Assembly: GCF_002043095.1 (NCBI RefSeq)
Contig: NZ_MVOC01000022.1
Location: forward strand, 79,866-143,865
Source of the DNA: Mycobacterium sp. AT1
GTDB lineage: Bacteria; Actinomycetota; Actinomycetes; Mycobacteriales; Mycobacteriaceae
DNA: 64,000 nt
Reading direction: 5' to 3'
The notes beneath the pieces are model-generated. The model saw only the letters and a program-made list of their open reading frames with translations, searched no databases and was not told where the DNA came from. Numbering within the stretch: the stretch's first letter is position 1; each line of letters begins with the position of its first letter. The position numbers and the translations under genes were made by a program. Shown here in pieces: positions 44,286-53,694 of the stretch.

Positions 44286-46787
44286 TCAGTCGGCGCTGAT
44301 GGCCTCGACGATGTCGAGCCGCGCTGCCCGCACGGCGGGCGGTATGGAGCCGAGGAGGCAGATCGCCAGCGCCCCAAGTCCAATGGCGATCATCGACGGC
44401 TTCGGCTCCCACGCGACGTCGATGCTGAGGACGTTCGTCAACGCGACGGACGTCAGGTATTGGATTGCGGCGCCGAGGATTAGGCCGAGCACGGCACCGA
44501 CGATGCCGATGCCCGCGGCCTCGGCCAGAATGGCCTTGAGGGTGAACGCCCTCGTCGCGCCGATCGCCCGGAGCACGCCGATCTCGCGGCGCCGGTCCAG
44601 GACCGACAGCATCAAGGTGTTCAGCAGCGTCACGGCGGAGACCAGGACGACGATCCACGCGATGACGGTGATGACGGCGATCACCTGATCGAGTGCGCTG
44701 GCCACGCCGTCTAGGGCCTCGTCACCCGAGTAGACGAAGGTCTCCGGGGAGACGATCTTGCGAATCGCCGCCGTCACCGCGGCCGGGTCGGCGCCGGGGG
44801 CGAGCGTGACCTCCAGGTCGCTCGCCCCGGCGCGGTCGAACCAGCCCTGCATGGCGTCCAGGCTCATCGCGACGGTGCCCGTCATCCCAGAGAAGTACGG
44901 GACCAGCGCGAGCACCCGAACGGTGCGTGAACCGGTGGGGGTCTGCAACGTGATCTGGTCGCCCGCAACTACGTTCATGGACTTTCCGAGGTCACGCGAC
45001 AGCGCCACGCCGTCGCCGGCAAGCAGTTTCTTGCGGTCGGCGGGCGCCAGGGACGTGTAGATGTCGCGGTGGGAATCCGCGGCGATGCCGAGCAGCATCA
45101 CGCGGGCGTCGCCGACGGTGGCGAAGGCCATCTGATCCGGGACGACGCGTTCGACGCCGGGGACGGCGGCGACGTCGGCCGCCGTGGTCGGTGGCAGCAG
45201 CGTCGACGAGTAGTCGGTGGCAGCAGCCGAGCTGACCCACACGTCCGCGTCGGCGATGGAGGCGAAGGACGCGACCGTGGAGTCGACGGCGTTGCCGGTC
45301 GCCCCGGTGACCGCGACCGTGGTGACCACGGCGGTCAGCACCGTCATCATCGCGACCCACATGCGGCGCGGGGCGCGCTCGATGGTCGCCGCACCGAGCA
45401 CGCCGGCCGGTCCGAACAGCCGGGCCACCGCGGCGGCCACCTTGATGATGAGCCCAGAGAAGGCGAAGCACAGCGCGCTGAACCCGATGAACGACAACGC
45501 TATCGACGCGATGGCGATCTGCCCGAGATCGGCGGTGACGACGCCGACGGTGACGGCCAACAGCGCCGTCCCCCCGATTCCCGCGGCGATCCTGAGCCGT
45601 CGCGAGCCGGGGTCGGCGGCCGTTGCACCGTTCGGTGCCAACGCCTCGATCGGTGCGACGGTGTGGATCTGCCGGGCGGCCAATGCCGAGGCGCTGACGC
45701 TGGCGAGGACACACGCGGCGACGGTCAGCGGCACCACCCACAGCGGAAGCACGTACTCCAGCCGGGCGTCGAGCGTCTGCACCAGCGTCGACGGCAGCTC
45801 CCCAATGGCGAAGTAGCCGATCAGGATTCCGAACGCCGACCCGATGAGACCGCCAAGGAAACCGACCAGCGCGGCTTCGGCCAGCATGTCGGACATGATG
45901 GTTCGTCGGCGACCGCCGAGTGCGCGCATCGTGGAGATGACGGGCCGTCGCTGGGCGATCGCGATGCTCATGGCGTTGTAGCTCAGGAATGCGGCCACCA
46001 CCAGGGACACCGAGGCGGCCAGCAGCGTCATCGCCTGCAGGATGGCGAACGAGCTACTCGCCTGCGCGGCGCGGAAACTCGGCGTCGCGACCACCGCCCG
46101 GCCCTGAAGCGCCGTCGTCACCCCGGCTCGCACCGCTGCCTGGTCCGCGCCGGGGGTGGTGAACACCAGGATCGAGTCGAGCCGTCCCTGCCGTCCCGAT
46201 AGCCGTTGGGCGAGAGCCAGCGGCGCGATCACGAAGTGGGCGTCGTTCAGCCGGCGCGCGGCGGGCCCGTCGACCACCGCCACCGCGGTGAGCTCGGTGT
46301 GGCCCGCGACCTGGAACCGTTCGCCCTTGGCCACTCCGAGTCCGGCGCCGACGACCACCCCGTCGGGAGCCGACGTCACGGGTGATCCCTGCTCGAGCTG
46401 GTCTTGGATGGCGGTTTGGAGGTCGGAGTGCAGTTCGGAGGCGTTCTGGCCGAGGCCGATGAGCAGGGCGGGTTGCCCGTCGGCGGTGATCCGCGTGCGA
46501 ACCAATGGAACTGCGGCGCGGACGTTCTCGGTACTGGCGACCGTGGTCAGCATGGTCTCGTCGACACCCTCGCCGGTGATGCCGGAGACCTCGAGGTCGG
46601 CGTCGCCGCCAATGCTGGTGGCGAGGCGGTCGATCGATCCGGTGATCGACCCGGAGACGCCGAGGACGGCGACGAGCAATGTCGCCGACACCGCGACCAC
46701 CACGATCGAGGCCACCGCGCGCCCCCAGTGGGTGCGCAGTTCACGGACGTTGAGTACCTTCAGTCTGCTGAAGACCGCGAGAAGCAC
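44286..46787 (-). CDS. ABC transporter permease with two FtsX domains (MacB/LolC-like)
   Basis: An 833-residue membrane protein. It has one N-terminal TM (AVASIVVVAVSATLLVAVLGV), a large extracytoplasmic domain, a first FtsX helix bundle (about residues 260-385), then a second TM (about 470-490), another periplasmic domain and a final FtsX bundle (about 700-820). FtsX/MacB-type permeases usually couple ATP use to movement or release of envelope molecules rather than transport across the inner membrane. The ATG is 4 bases after the ATPase gene stop, so the two form one exporter. Confidence 0.9.
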   Translation of the reverse strand: MLLAVFSRLKVLNVRELRTHWGRAVASIVVVAVSATLLVAVLGVSGSITGSIDRLATSIGGDADLEVSGITGEGVDETMLTTVASTENVRAAVPLVRTRITADGQPALLIGLGQNASELHSDLQTAIQDQLEQGSPVTSAPDGVVVGAGLGVAKGERFQVAGHTELTAVAVVDGPAARRLNDAHFVIAPLALAQRLSGRQGRLDSILVFTTPGADQAAVRAGVTTALQGRAVVATPSFRAAQASSSFAILQAMTLLAASVSLVVAAFLSYNAMSIAIAQRRPVISTMRALGGRRRTIMSDMLAEAALVGFLGGLIGSAFGILIGYFAIGELPSTLVQTLDARLEYVLPLWVVPLTVAACVLASVSASALAARQIHTVAPIEALAPNGATAADPGSRRLRIAAGIGGTALLAVTVGVVTADLGQIAIASIALSFIGFSALCFAFSGLIIKVAAAVARLFGPAGVLGAATIERAPRRMWVAMMTVLTAVVTTVAVTGATGNAVDSTVASFASIADADVWVSSAAATDYSSTLLPPTTAADVAAVPGVERVVPDQMAFATVGDARVMLLGIAADSHRDIYTSLAPADRKKLLAGDGVALSRDLGKSMNVVAGDQITLQTPTGSRTVRVLALVPYFSGMTGTVAMSLDAMQGWFDRAGASDLEVTLAPGADPAAVTAAIRKIVSPETFVYSGDEALDGVASALDQVIAVITVIAWIVVLVSAVTLLNTLMLSVLDRRREIGVLRAIGATRAFTLKAILAEAAGIGIVGAVLGLILGAAIQYLTSVALTNVLSIDVAWEPKPSMIAIGLGALAICLLGSIPPAVRAARLDIVEAISAD

Positions 46788-46791
46788 TGCG

Positions 46792-47616
46792 CTACACCCG
46801 GTGCGCGGAGTGCTTGCCGCGTCGCCGTGGTGGTTCGGTGGTCACGATCGGGAAGACGTCGGTCCGCTGGTCGCGACCGCCCGCCGAGTGCCGTCCGTTC
46901 CGTGGTGCGGGCGCCGCCCTGGTTCGCCCCGCGAGGTCGGACTTCACCGCACCGTCCTGCACCGTGATGACCCGATCGGTCTGCGACGCGGCCCCGAGAT
47001 CGTGGGTGACCATGACGACCGCTCTTCCGGCGCCGTCGGTGCGCGAGACGTCGCGCAGCAGTTCCATGATCGCGGCGCCGGTCGACGAATCGAGGTTGCC
47101 GGTGGGTTCGTCGGCCAGGATCAGCGGAGGGTCCATCATCAGGGCCCGCGCCACGGCCACCCGTTGCATCTGCCCACCGGACAGTTCGGCGGGGCGATGG
47201 TCGATCCGGTCGCCAAGCCCCACGCGGTCGAGCAGCGCGACGGCATCGGCGCGCACCTGGCGCAGCCGCCGTCCGTCGAGCAGCATCGGCAGCGCCACGT
47301 TCTCCCACGCCGTCAGCGTCGGCAGGAGATTGAAGAACTGAAAGACGAACCCGACCTGGTGGCGTCGAAACGTGGACTGTTGTTCGTCGGTCATGGTGGC
47401 GATCTCGGTGCCGTTGAACTGAATGGAGCCGGAGTCGGGGGAGTCCAACGCTCCGAGGAGCTGCAGCAGTGTGCTCTTGCCCGCGCCGGATGGGCCGACG
47501 ATCGAGGTGAATTCGCCACCGTTGATCCGCAACGTGACCCGGTTGAGGGCACGGACGGTGTGTCCACCGATGCGGTACTCGCGTACCACATTGGTCAGGT
47601 CGACTGTCAGCCCCAC
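46792..47616 (-). CDS. ABC transporter ATP-binding protein (MacB/LolD-like)
   Basis: A 274-residue ATPase. Walker A is GPSGAGKST, the Q-loop lies in FVFQFFNLLPTLTAWENVAL, the signature is LSGGQMQRVAVARAL, Walker B is LILADEPTGNLDS and the switch His is in VMVTHD. The LPTLTAWENV segment is typical of the LolD/MacB class. An unusual 45-residue Arg-rich tail follows the ATPase domain. It partners with the double FtsX permease immediately downstream. It starts 6 bases after the stop of the upstream gene and may be cotranscribed with it. Confidence 0.92.
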   Translation of the reverse strand: MGLTVDLTNVVREYRIGGHTVRALNRVTLRINGGEFTSIVGPSGAGKSTLLQLLGALDSPDSGSIQFNGTEIATMTDEQQSTFRRHQVGFVFQFFNLLPTLTAWENVALPMLLDGRRLRQVRADAVALLDRVGLGDRIDHRPAELSGGQMQRVAVARALMMDPPLILADEPTGNLDSSTGAAIMELLRDVSRTDGAGRAVVMVTHDLGAASQTDRVITVQDGAVKSDLAGRTRAAPAPRNGRHSAGGRDQRTDVFPIVTTEPPRRRGKHSAHRV

Positions 47617-47622
47617 GTCACG

Positions 47623-48399
47623 TCACCTGGTGGCGAACTGTTCGGGGCTGGGCAGGGTCTTCTCGGCGAAGCTGGCCCTGATCCGTTGTCCCACTTTGCG
47701 ATTGCGTCGCCCGGCCAATCCGAGCAACGATGGCACGTGGGCGTAGACCGCCTGGTTGTTTGGCGCGTCCATGTGCGTGAACGGGGGCGTTCCGGCGAGC
47801 GGGATCAGCGGTAGCCCGAGGATGTCGCGCGCCACCCTGACGACGGGTGCGTCCAAGACGGCGACGAAGTGCTGAATGTCCTCCCGCATGGCGGCCAGCG
47901 CCATGATGCGCATCAGGTGGACGTGCGTTGCGGCGAGTTTGCGCCGGTACCGGCGGGGGATGGCCGCGGTGGCGCCGTCCCAACAGCGGTCGAGGTCGTC
48001 GATCCCGTGGTGGCGCATGACCTCGTCGACGGGGATCGCCGTCGGTGCGATGGGCGACTTCCGGCAGTCGTCGAGGTCGACGATCGTCTTGAGTCCCGCC
48101 GGGGAGTTGCGGATCATCCGCAGTGCGGCCGCGGGCACCTTGTCGTGGACGTCGACGACGATGAAGAACAGGCTGCTCTCGTCGTACGGGCCGTACTCCT
48201 GTTTCATGGTCGCGGAGTCGTTGCCCCAGGAGGCCTCGAAGACCTCGCGCTCCAGTTGCCGGGCAATGTTGGCGAACGGGTCCGTGCCCTCCAGCGCGAA
48301 GCATGCGAAGCGGTTGCAGCCCAGTCTCTTGGTGCTCAGGAAGTGCTCGGTCAGCGCGTCGCGTTCGGGATCCGACATGTCGTAGACGTACTCCGTCAC
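47623..48399 (-). CDS. Unknown protein with a possible LuxI/GNAT-like acyltransferase fold
   Basis: A 258-residue soluble protein. I see weak autoinducer-synthase-like features: VFEASWGNDSATMKQEYGPYD (compare the Trp...Glu-x-Asp-x-aspartate pattern), LFFIVVDVHDKVPAAALRMI, the WDGATAAIPRRYRRK segment, and a C-terminal strand/helix HFVAVLDAPVVRVARDILGLPLIPLAG like the acyl-chain half of N-acyltransferases. If real, it may be an N-acyl amino acid or acyl-homoserine-type synthase. The GTG at 48397-48399 has GGGAG nine bases upstream; an ATG 14 codons earlier (48441) lacks one. It is 6 bases before the ABC exporter genes, so product and exporter might be linked. Confidence 0.6.
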   Translation of the reverse strand: MTEYVYDMSDPERDALTEHFLSTKRLGCNRFACFALEGTDPFANIARQLEREVFEASWGNDSATMKQEYGPYDESSLFFIVVDVHDKVPAAALRMIRNSPAGLKTIVDLDDCRKSPIAPTAIPVDEVMRHHGIDDLDRCWDGATAAIPRRYRRKLAATHVHLMRIMALAAMREDIQHFVAVLDAPVVRVARDILGLPLIPLAGTPPFTHMDAPNNQAVYAHVPSLLGLAGRRNRKVGQRIRASFAEKTLPSPEQFATR

Positions 48400-48616
48400 T
48401 CGCCGGTGCTCCCACCTATCAGCATGCATTTCGACAGGCAAGGGCCGTCGCGGAGGTCACCCGTCTGCGGGTTGCGAATGACCATGCCATCGACGGGGAT
48501 GAGACGCAAACGCCTCGGGGAGGTTCTCAGCGGTCTCCCGTCGACGCCTCAGGTGGTCAGCAACCTCGCAACCGCGGCGGGTTAGCGAGGCGCCGGACGT
48601 GGCAAACACGAGCGCG

Positions 48617-49660
48617 TCAGGCGGCCGACGCCACGCCCACCGCCGTGGCATATAGGTCCACCATCGCGGTCCTGACGTCGTCACGCTGCCTGCGACGCCG
48701 ATCCCGACGCTCGAGATCCTCGCCGCGCGGACCGTCGAGGGCTCGAAGGGCGGTGGTCACGGCGCGCAACAGGCCGGCCTCGTCGAGGCCGTCGGGGCCG
48801 TAGCCGTATTCGAGGGTGCCGTGCTGTTCGGTGAAGAAGCCGCAGTCCGGGGTCAGGACGGTCGTGCCCGCGTCGTGGAAGGCCTCGACCCACCCCGAGT
48901 GCGTGCCGAACACGTACGGCAGCACGGCGAGGTCGACCTCGGTCAGGTATCCGATCAGCTCGGTGTCGCTGAAGCGCCGATGGACCCGGACGTCCACCCC
49001 GGCGCGTCGGCAGCGTTCCACGCGATCAGCCGTCCCGGCGACCGCCATGGCCTCGTCGTCGAGATCCAGTCGCACGCGGTGGTTGGGAAGGTCGCCGCCG
49101 AGCAGCGCGTCCAGGATCGGCCACGGCCGGATGTTGGCGCGCAATGCCTTTCCGTGCACCGCGACGACGGGATCGTGGCGCGACGGCCGCGCCGGGCCGA
49201 CGGCGTCGATCGGCAGGACGTGAGGATGGGGGAGCACGACGGCGTCCCGACCCCATCGTCGGCGGATCTCCGCGGCCGCCCCGTCGGTCAGGGTGACGAC
49301 CACGGCCGCCGCGGGAACGAGGACGTTCAACCGAGCCAGGTGCTGCGTGCGATCGGCGAAGTGCGGGTTGTGCAGGTCGTGCACCGTCAGCACCAGCGGC
49401 ACCCCGTTCTGGTCCAGGACGTCGACGACCTCGCGGAGGGCGTCGACGGAGACGGCCTCGAAGCCGAAGTGCACGTGCAGCACGTCGAACGTGCCGACGT
49501 GGTGGCGGAGGTACTCGGGGTCCAACAGCCGAGGCGGCCACCACTGACCGGGCAGCGTCGCTCCCGGCGGTACCGGGTCGGGCAGCAGGGTCACTCGCGA
49601 CGTGTCCACCACCGACTGGACGTAGGGGTGGCCGGCGGGAATCGAAGCCACGGTCAGCAC
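48617..49660 (-). CDS. Glycosyltransferase, GT4-like
   Basis: A 347-residue GT-B-type protein. The N-domain has FDVLHVHFGFEAVS and LTVHDLHNPH; the C-domain has VAVHGKALRANIRPWPIL and LAVLPYVFGTHSGWVEAFHDAGTTVLTPDCGFF-type residues (nucleotide-sugar-binding Glu and Gly region). Donor and acceptor are unknown. The GTG at 49658-49660 (VLTVASIPAGHPYV) gives a normal GT-B N-terminus; a TTG start further upstream would overlap the divergent WcbI gene. It is divergent from a group of three further polysaccharide genes. Confidence 0.8.
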   Translation of the reverse strand: MLTVASIPAGHPYVQSVVDTSRVTLLPDPVPPGATLPGQWWPPRLLDPEYLRHHVGTFDVLHVHFGFEAVSVDALREVVDVLDQNGVPLVLTVHDLHNPHFADRTQHLARLNVLVPAAAVVVTLTDGAAAEIRRRWGRDAVVLPHPHVLPIDAVGPARPSRHDPVVAVHGKALRANIRPWPILDALLGGDLPNHRVRLDLDDEAMAVAGTADRVERCRRAGVDVRVHRRFSDTELIGYLTEVDLAVLPYVFGTHSGWVEAFHDAGTTVLTPDCGFFTEQHGTLEYGYGPDGLDEAGLLRAVTTALRALDGPRGEDLERRDRRRRQRDDVRTAMVDLYATAVGVASAA

Positions 49661-49714
49661 GAACCATGTCTTACCCCGTCTGCGCGGACTCACACCGACG
49701 GATAACGTGACGTC

Positions 49715-50665
49715 GTGCACCAACCGTCACCGAGGACGCGGCACTACGGTGACTTCTACCGCGTCGACCCACCGCGTGTCGACGAGTCCAGGCCGCTGTG
49801 GCTGGTGGTCGGAAACTGCCAGGCAGAGGCGCTTCGGCTGGTGCTCGACGGGGTGGACGACCGGCCGTACACGACCGTGCGGATGCCGCCGGTGCACGAG
49901 TTGGAGCGCTCCGACCTCGAACCCCTGCGGGCGTTGCTCGGCAGGGCTGCGGTGTTGCTGTGCCAACCGATCAGGGACGGCTACCGCGACTTGCCGCTTG
50001 GCACGGTGGAGCTCGCCGCCGAATTGTCGTCGACCGCGCAGGTCGTCCGGTGGCCGGTGATCCGCTACGCCGGTCTGCATCCGTTCCAGGCGATCGTGCG
50101 ACACCCCGCCGACCGGAGCGTGGTGCCGCCGGTGGTTCCGTACCATGACCTGCGCACCGTGGTCGCCGCGCGGGACGGCAAGACGGTCGACGACGACTGG
50201 GACGTCGAGGTCGACGACTCGGCGTTCGTCGCGGTCGCCGAGGCGAGTCAGGCCGAGCTGGCCCGCCGGGAGGCCTTGCAGTGCGACGTCGGAGTGTCGG
50301 ATGTGTTGGGGCCCATCGGTGCTCACGCCGCGCACACCGTCAACCATCCCGGTAACGGCGTGTTGACGGAGTTGGGGCGAAGGGTCCTCTCCGCGATGGG
50401 CGTCCCGCGGCCGGTCCCCGTTCCCGCGGCGACGCTGCTCGGCTCGGCCATCGCGCCGCTGGAGCCGCGGGTGCTCAAGGCGCGGAACATCGTCGCTCCC
50501 GGTCGGGTCGACTGGTGGTTCGACGGCGCGGAGCTCCGGCCGGGCGACGTGCACCGGACCCAATTGCAGTGGTACTACGACAATCCCGACTTCGTCGGCC
50601 TGGCCGTCGGACGCCACGCCCACACGCTGGACCTGCTTGGTCTGGGAACGGCGTCGGCACGGTGA
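49715..50665 (+). CDS. WcbI-family polysaccharide biosynthesis protein
   Basis: A 316-residue protein. LWLVVGNCQAEALRLVL near residue 28, with the GNCQ motif, and VRWPVIRYAGLHPFQAI are hallmarks of the WcbI family, named from a Burkholderia capsule gene and thought to be an acetyltransferase or related modifying enzyme. The C-terminal region is helical. It starts a plus-strand set whose next two genes encode glycosyltransferases, so it probably modifies the same surface glycan. GTG at 49715; its stop overlaps the next start (GTGA). Confidence 0.82.
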   Translation: MHQPSPRTRHYGDFYRVDPPRVDESRPLWLVVGNCQAEALRLVLDGVDDRPYTTVRMPPVHELERSDLEPLRALLGRAAVLLCQPIRDGYRDLPLGTVELAAELSSTAQVVRWPVIRYAGLHPFQAIVRHPADRSVVPPVVPYHDLRTVVAARDGKTVDDDWDVEVDDSAFVAVAEASQAELARREALQCDVGVSDVLGPIGAHAAHTVNHPGNGVLTELGRRVLSAMGVPRPVPVPAATLLGSAIAPLEPRVLKARNIVAPGRVDWWFDGAELRPGDVHRTQLQWYYDNPDFVGLAVGRHAHTLDLLGLGTASAR

Positions 50666-51678
50666 CGGCGACGCACCTCGTAGTCGGGCCTGCGCGCCAC
50701 GGCGTCGTGTCCTTCGCGCTCGACCTTGCCGCCTCCATGCGGGGTGTCGACGGTCCGACGAACGTTGTCCGCCTTGACCATTGGCGTGATCTCGACGGCA
50801 CCGTCCGACGGTGTCACGGGGTCCATCTGAACTTCACCGACAGGTTGTTCGGCGCCACGCCGGCCGACGCCGCACACCGGGTGGTCGCCCTCGTCCGTGA
50901 CGTCGAGGCCACGGGTTCGCGGGTGACGGTGACGCTGCACGACGTGCCGCAGCCGTCCGACGGTGGCAATTACGCGCAGCGGGTCGACGCCTATCGGGCG
51001 GTGTGCGAGGCAGTGCACGGCCTCGTCGTCAACAGTGACCACGAACGGTCGTTGCTCGAGGAGTCCCGGATCGCCGACCCCGCGGACGTCGTCGTGATTC
51101 CGCTCCCGCTGGACGTGGCCGACGTTCCACCGCGGCTACCGGTGGTCGGTGACCGCAGCGTCGGAGTGTTCGGCTTCGTGTATCCCGGGAAGGGGCACGA
51201 CGAGGTCCTCGCGGCGATGGTGGACCTGCCCCCGTCGGTGGGGTTCATGGCCGTCGGTGAACCGTCGGCCGGGCACGACGATCTGATCGAGAGCCTGGCG
51301 AAAACCGCTGAGCGCGAGGGCCGTCGGTTCTCCGTCACGGGTTACGTGCCCGACGCCGCGCTGGCCGCCGTGCTGCACGACGTCACGGTGCCGGTGGCGC
51401 ACCACCGGCACGTGTCGGCCTCGGGGTCGATCAACACCTGGATCGCCGCGCGCCGACGGCCGTTGGTTCCCGTCAACCGGTACACCGTCGAACACGCCGA
51501 ACGGCATCCCGGCACCGTGACGCCGTACCCCGACACCACTCGTGGACTGCGGGCCGCGCTCGATTACGCCATGGCCCATCCGGACTCGACGTGGATCGCG
51601 GCGGGGACCGTCAGCGGATCGCCGACCCATGTCACCGCGCGGCGGTACGCCCGAGCATTGGCCCGATGGCATGACTGA
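50662..51678 (+). CDS. Glycosyltransferase, GT4-like
   Basis: A 338-residue GT-B-type protein. It has a short N-domain (HLVVGPARHGVVSFALDLA, VTLHDVPQPSDGG), a central VGVFGFVYPGKGHDEVL strand-loop, and VTGYVPDAALAAVLHDV, which are typical of the GT4 C-domain. The EX7E motif is degenerate, so catalytic status is uncertain; it may need the partner GT. It is coupled to WcbI upstream and overlaps the GT2 gene downstream by 8 bases. Confidence 0.75.
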   Translation: MTATHLVVGPARHGVVSFALDLAASMRGVDGPTNVVRLDHWRDLDGTVRRCHGVHLNFTDRLFGATPADAAHRVVALVRDVEATGSRVTVTLHDVPQPSDGGNYAQRVDAYRAVCEAVHGLVVNSDHERSLLEESRIADPADVVVIPLPLDVADVPPRLPVVGDRSVGVFGFVYPGKGHDEVLAAMVDLPPSVGFMAVGEPSAGHDDLIESLAKTAEREGRRFSVTGYVPDAALAAVLHDVTVPVAHHRHVSASGSINTWIAARRRPLVPVNRYTVEHAERHPGTVTPYPDTTRGLRAALDYAMAHPDSTWIAAGTVSGSPTHVTARRYARALARWHD

Positions 51679-53041
51679 CCCCCGCCCGGCGCCGATCCCG
51701 TTGTCCGGTGGTCGATTTGCCGTACCAGGAAACCGCTGGGACCTGCTCGACGACCACCCCGGGCTGGCGGTGCGCGTCGCGGTGGTCATCCCGTTCTACG
51801 AACAGCACGAGCAGCTCGCCCTGACGTTGGCCGCGCTCGAGCTCCAGACCTACCCGCACGACCTCCTCGAGGTGATCGTCGCAGACGACGGCTCGGCACA
51901 GGTGCCCCGGCCGCGCTCGACGCTGGACGTGTCGGTGGTCAGCCAGGGCCGCAACGGTTTCCGGGCCGCGGCGGCGCGCAACCTCGGCGCGCGGACGGGC
52001 ACCGCCCCGATCCTGTGCTTCCTCGACGCCGACACCCATCCCGACCCCGACTACGTGCGCAGGATCGTTCGGCTGCCGTCGGTGCTGCCCGACGCCCTGG
52101 TGGTCGGCCGCCGCAGGCACGCGGCGCTCGACGGGTGGACGCCGGACCGGTGGCGGTCGTGGCAGGCGGGCGGCTCAAGTCCAGACGTGCTCGAGGAACC
52201 GCAGTGGCTACGCGACGAATACGGCAGGTCGCGGCAGTTGCTCGACGTCGACCACCGCTCCTACCGCTACGTCATCAGTTCGGTGATGTGTTGCAGCCGG
52301 GAGCTGTTCGAGGACGTCGGCGGTTTCGACGAGTCCTTCACTCGCTACGGCGGGGAGGACTGGGAGCTGGCCCACCGCGCGATGAGCAGTGGCGCCGTGT
52401 TGCGCCACGAGCCGCTCGCCGTGGCATGGCATTCCGGGCCCGACTGGGCGGGCCGCGACGTCGCCGAGCGGACCGCGGCCAAGAACCAGGAGGCGCTCGC
52501 CGTGGCTCGGCTCGTCCCGGACCCCGATGCCCGCACCCACGGGTTGCGGTACGCGATTCCCGAGGTGGCCGTCGTCGTCGACGCGGCCGGCCACACCGCG
52601 GGCTCGCTGGTCGCGACGCTTGCCTGCTTCCTCCACCTGGACGTCGGAATCTGGCTTCACGGCCCGGACGCCGACCGCCTCCGCGCCGAACTGCGGGACG
52701 ACGACCCCCGCATCCGCGTCGGCGCCCCACCGCCCGAGGTGCTTTCGCGGTGCCGGTTCGTCCTCTCGACCCGCGGCCGTCCGGTGCTGTCTCAGGCCGC
52801 GGTGGACCGTGTCGTCGAGGCATGCGGGCGACCGGGTGTCGGGGAGGTCGGCGTCGAGGGTGACGGCGTCGCGGTGGTCTGCCGGTCGTCGTGGGCGCTG
52901 AACCGGGCCCGGCGTTGGACCGCCGGGCCCCGTCCCGCAGCCGAGCCCGACGCGGTCCGCGGTCTCTACGAGACGAGGCGGTTCACGCCCGCCGAACTGG
53001 GGCTGCGGGACGGCGCGCCGGACACGTCGTTGGCCTGGTGA
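51671..53041 (+). CDS. Glycosyltransferase, family 2 (galactosyl/chondroitin-polymerase-like)
   Basis: A 456-residue GT-A enzyme. VAVVIPFYEQHEQLALTLAA, VIVADDGSAQ, FLDADTHPDPDY (DxD metal motif) and YGGEDWELAHRAM (catalytic ED-x-EL) are all intact. The C-terminal about 150 residues (EVAVVVDAAGHTAGSLVATL onward) may be a second, degenerate nucleotide-binding lobe. It probably adds a sugar to the same glycan as the adjacent WcbI and GT4 products. The ATG at 51671 lies 8 bases before the preceding stop; no transmembrane helix is seen, so it is cytoplasmic or peripheral. Confidence 0.83.
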   Translation: MTDPRPAPIPLSGGRFAVPGNRWDLLDDHPGLAVRVAVVIPFYEQHEQLALTLAALELQTYPHDLLEVIVADDGSAQVPRPRSTLDVSVVSQGRNGFRAAAARNLGARTGTAPILCFLDADTHPDPDYVRRIVRLPSVLPDALVVGRRRHAALDGWTPDRWRSWQAGGSSPDVLEEPQWLRDEYGRSRQLLDVDHRSYRYVISSVMCCSRELFEDVGGFDESFTRYGGEDWELAHRAMSSGAVLRHEPLAVAWHSGPDWAGRDVAERTAAKNQEALAVARLVPDPDARTHGLRYAIPEVAVVVDAAGHTAGSLVATLACFLHLDVGIWLHGPDADRLRAELRDDDPRIRVGAPPPEVLSRCRFVLSTRGRPVLSQAAVDRVVEACGRPGVGEVGVEGDGVAVVCRSSWALNRARRWTAGPRPAAEPDAVRGLYETRRFTPAELGLRDGAPDTSLAW

Positions 53042-53051
53042 GCCGACCGGA

Positions 53052-53615
53052 CTAGTCGCCGGCGCGGCTCAGCAGCTTGGAGCCCAGACCGGCGAGCACC
53101 TGCGTCGACCGCTGCTGCTCACCCTGCTGGGAACCGAGGACGATGATCGCGCCGGTGAGGATCGGCAGCGCCCACTGTAGGTACTTGAGCTGGCGTTGGG
53201 CCGCGGCGACGTCGTCCGGGGTGGCGGCCGTCGGTTCGGTGGCTCCGGCCACCGAATGTCCGTCGCCCTGAGCGGTCTTCGCGCCAAGCGCCCCGCTGTA
53301 GAACGTGGCACCCACCGCGGCGCCGGTGAGGACGAGCTTGGTGACGGTGTTCGCCGTGACGCCCTCCTGATGCTTGGCGCGGCCTCGGTTCGCCTTGAGG
53401 ATGCCCGCGCCTCCGATCAGGTGCGCCCCCATGGCCGCGAAGCTCACGGGCGCCCACTTTCCCCACCCGACGGCGGCGATCTTCGCGCGCTCCTTCGGGT
53501 CCTGGACGGCTGCTGCGGCTCCGTTGACGCCGACCGCGCCCATGAGCGATCCGCCGAACCAGGCGGCTGCTCCGAGATCGTGAAGTGATCGGACGACGGT
53601 GTTGCGTGATGACAT
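53052..53615 (-). CDS. Small multi-helix membrane protein of unknown function
   Basis: A 187-residue protein with about four hydrophobic segments: AAAWFGGSLMGAVGVNGAAA, SFAAMGAHLIGGAGIL, LVLTGAAVGATFYSGALG and WALPILTGAIIVLG. A hydrophilic Ala/Thr-rich loop (about residues 118-140) precedes the last helix. I do not recognise a catalytic motif. The ATG at 53613-53615 has GGAGG nine bases upstream; an earlier in-frame start lacks one. It is convergent with the glycosyltransferase set and divergent from the SigF-like promoter region. Confidence 0.75.
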   Translation of the reverse strand: MSSRNTVVRSLHDLGAAAWFGGSLMGAVGVNGAAAAVQDPKERAKIAAVGWGKWAPVSFAAMGAHLIGGAGILKANRGRAKHQEGVTANTVTKLVLTGAAVGATFYSGALGAKTAQGDGHSVAGATEPTAATPDDVAAAQRQLKYLQWALPILTGAIIVLGSQQGEQQRSTQVLAGLGSKLLSRAGD

Positions 53616-53694
53616 GTGGTGTTTCCTCCAATTGGGACAGTGCTTTTCGTCAAGTGCTCGGTCCTCGGGGGCTTGAAACACGTCAGACGCTTAC

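Noticed and set aside
48399..48441. Upstream ATG start for the 47623-48399 gene
   Set aside because: No ribosome binding site precedes it, whereas the GTG at 48397-48399 has GGGAG at good spacing. The longer form (start at 48441) remains possible.
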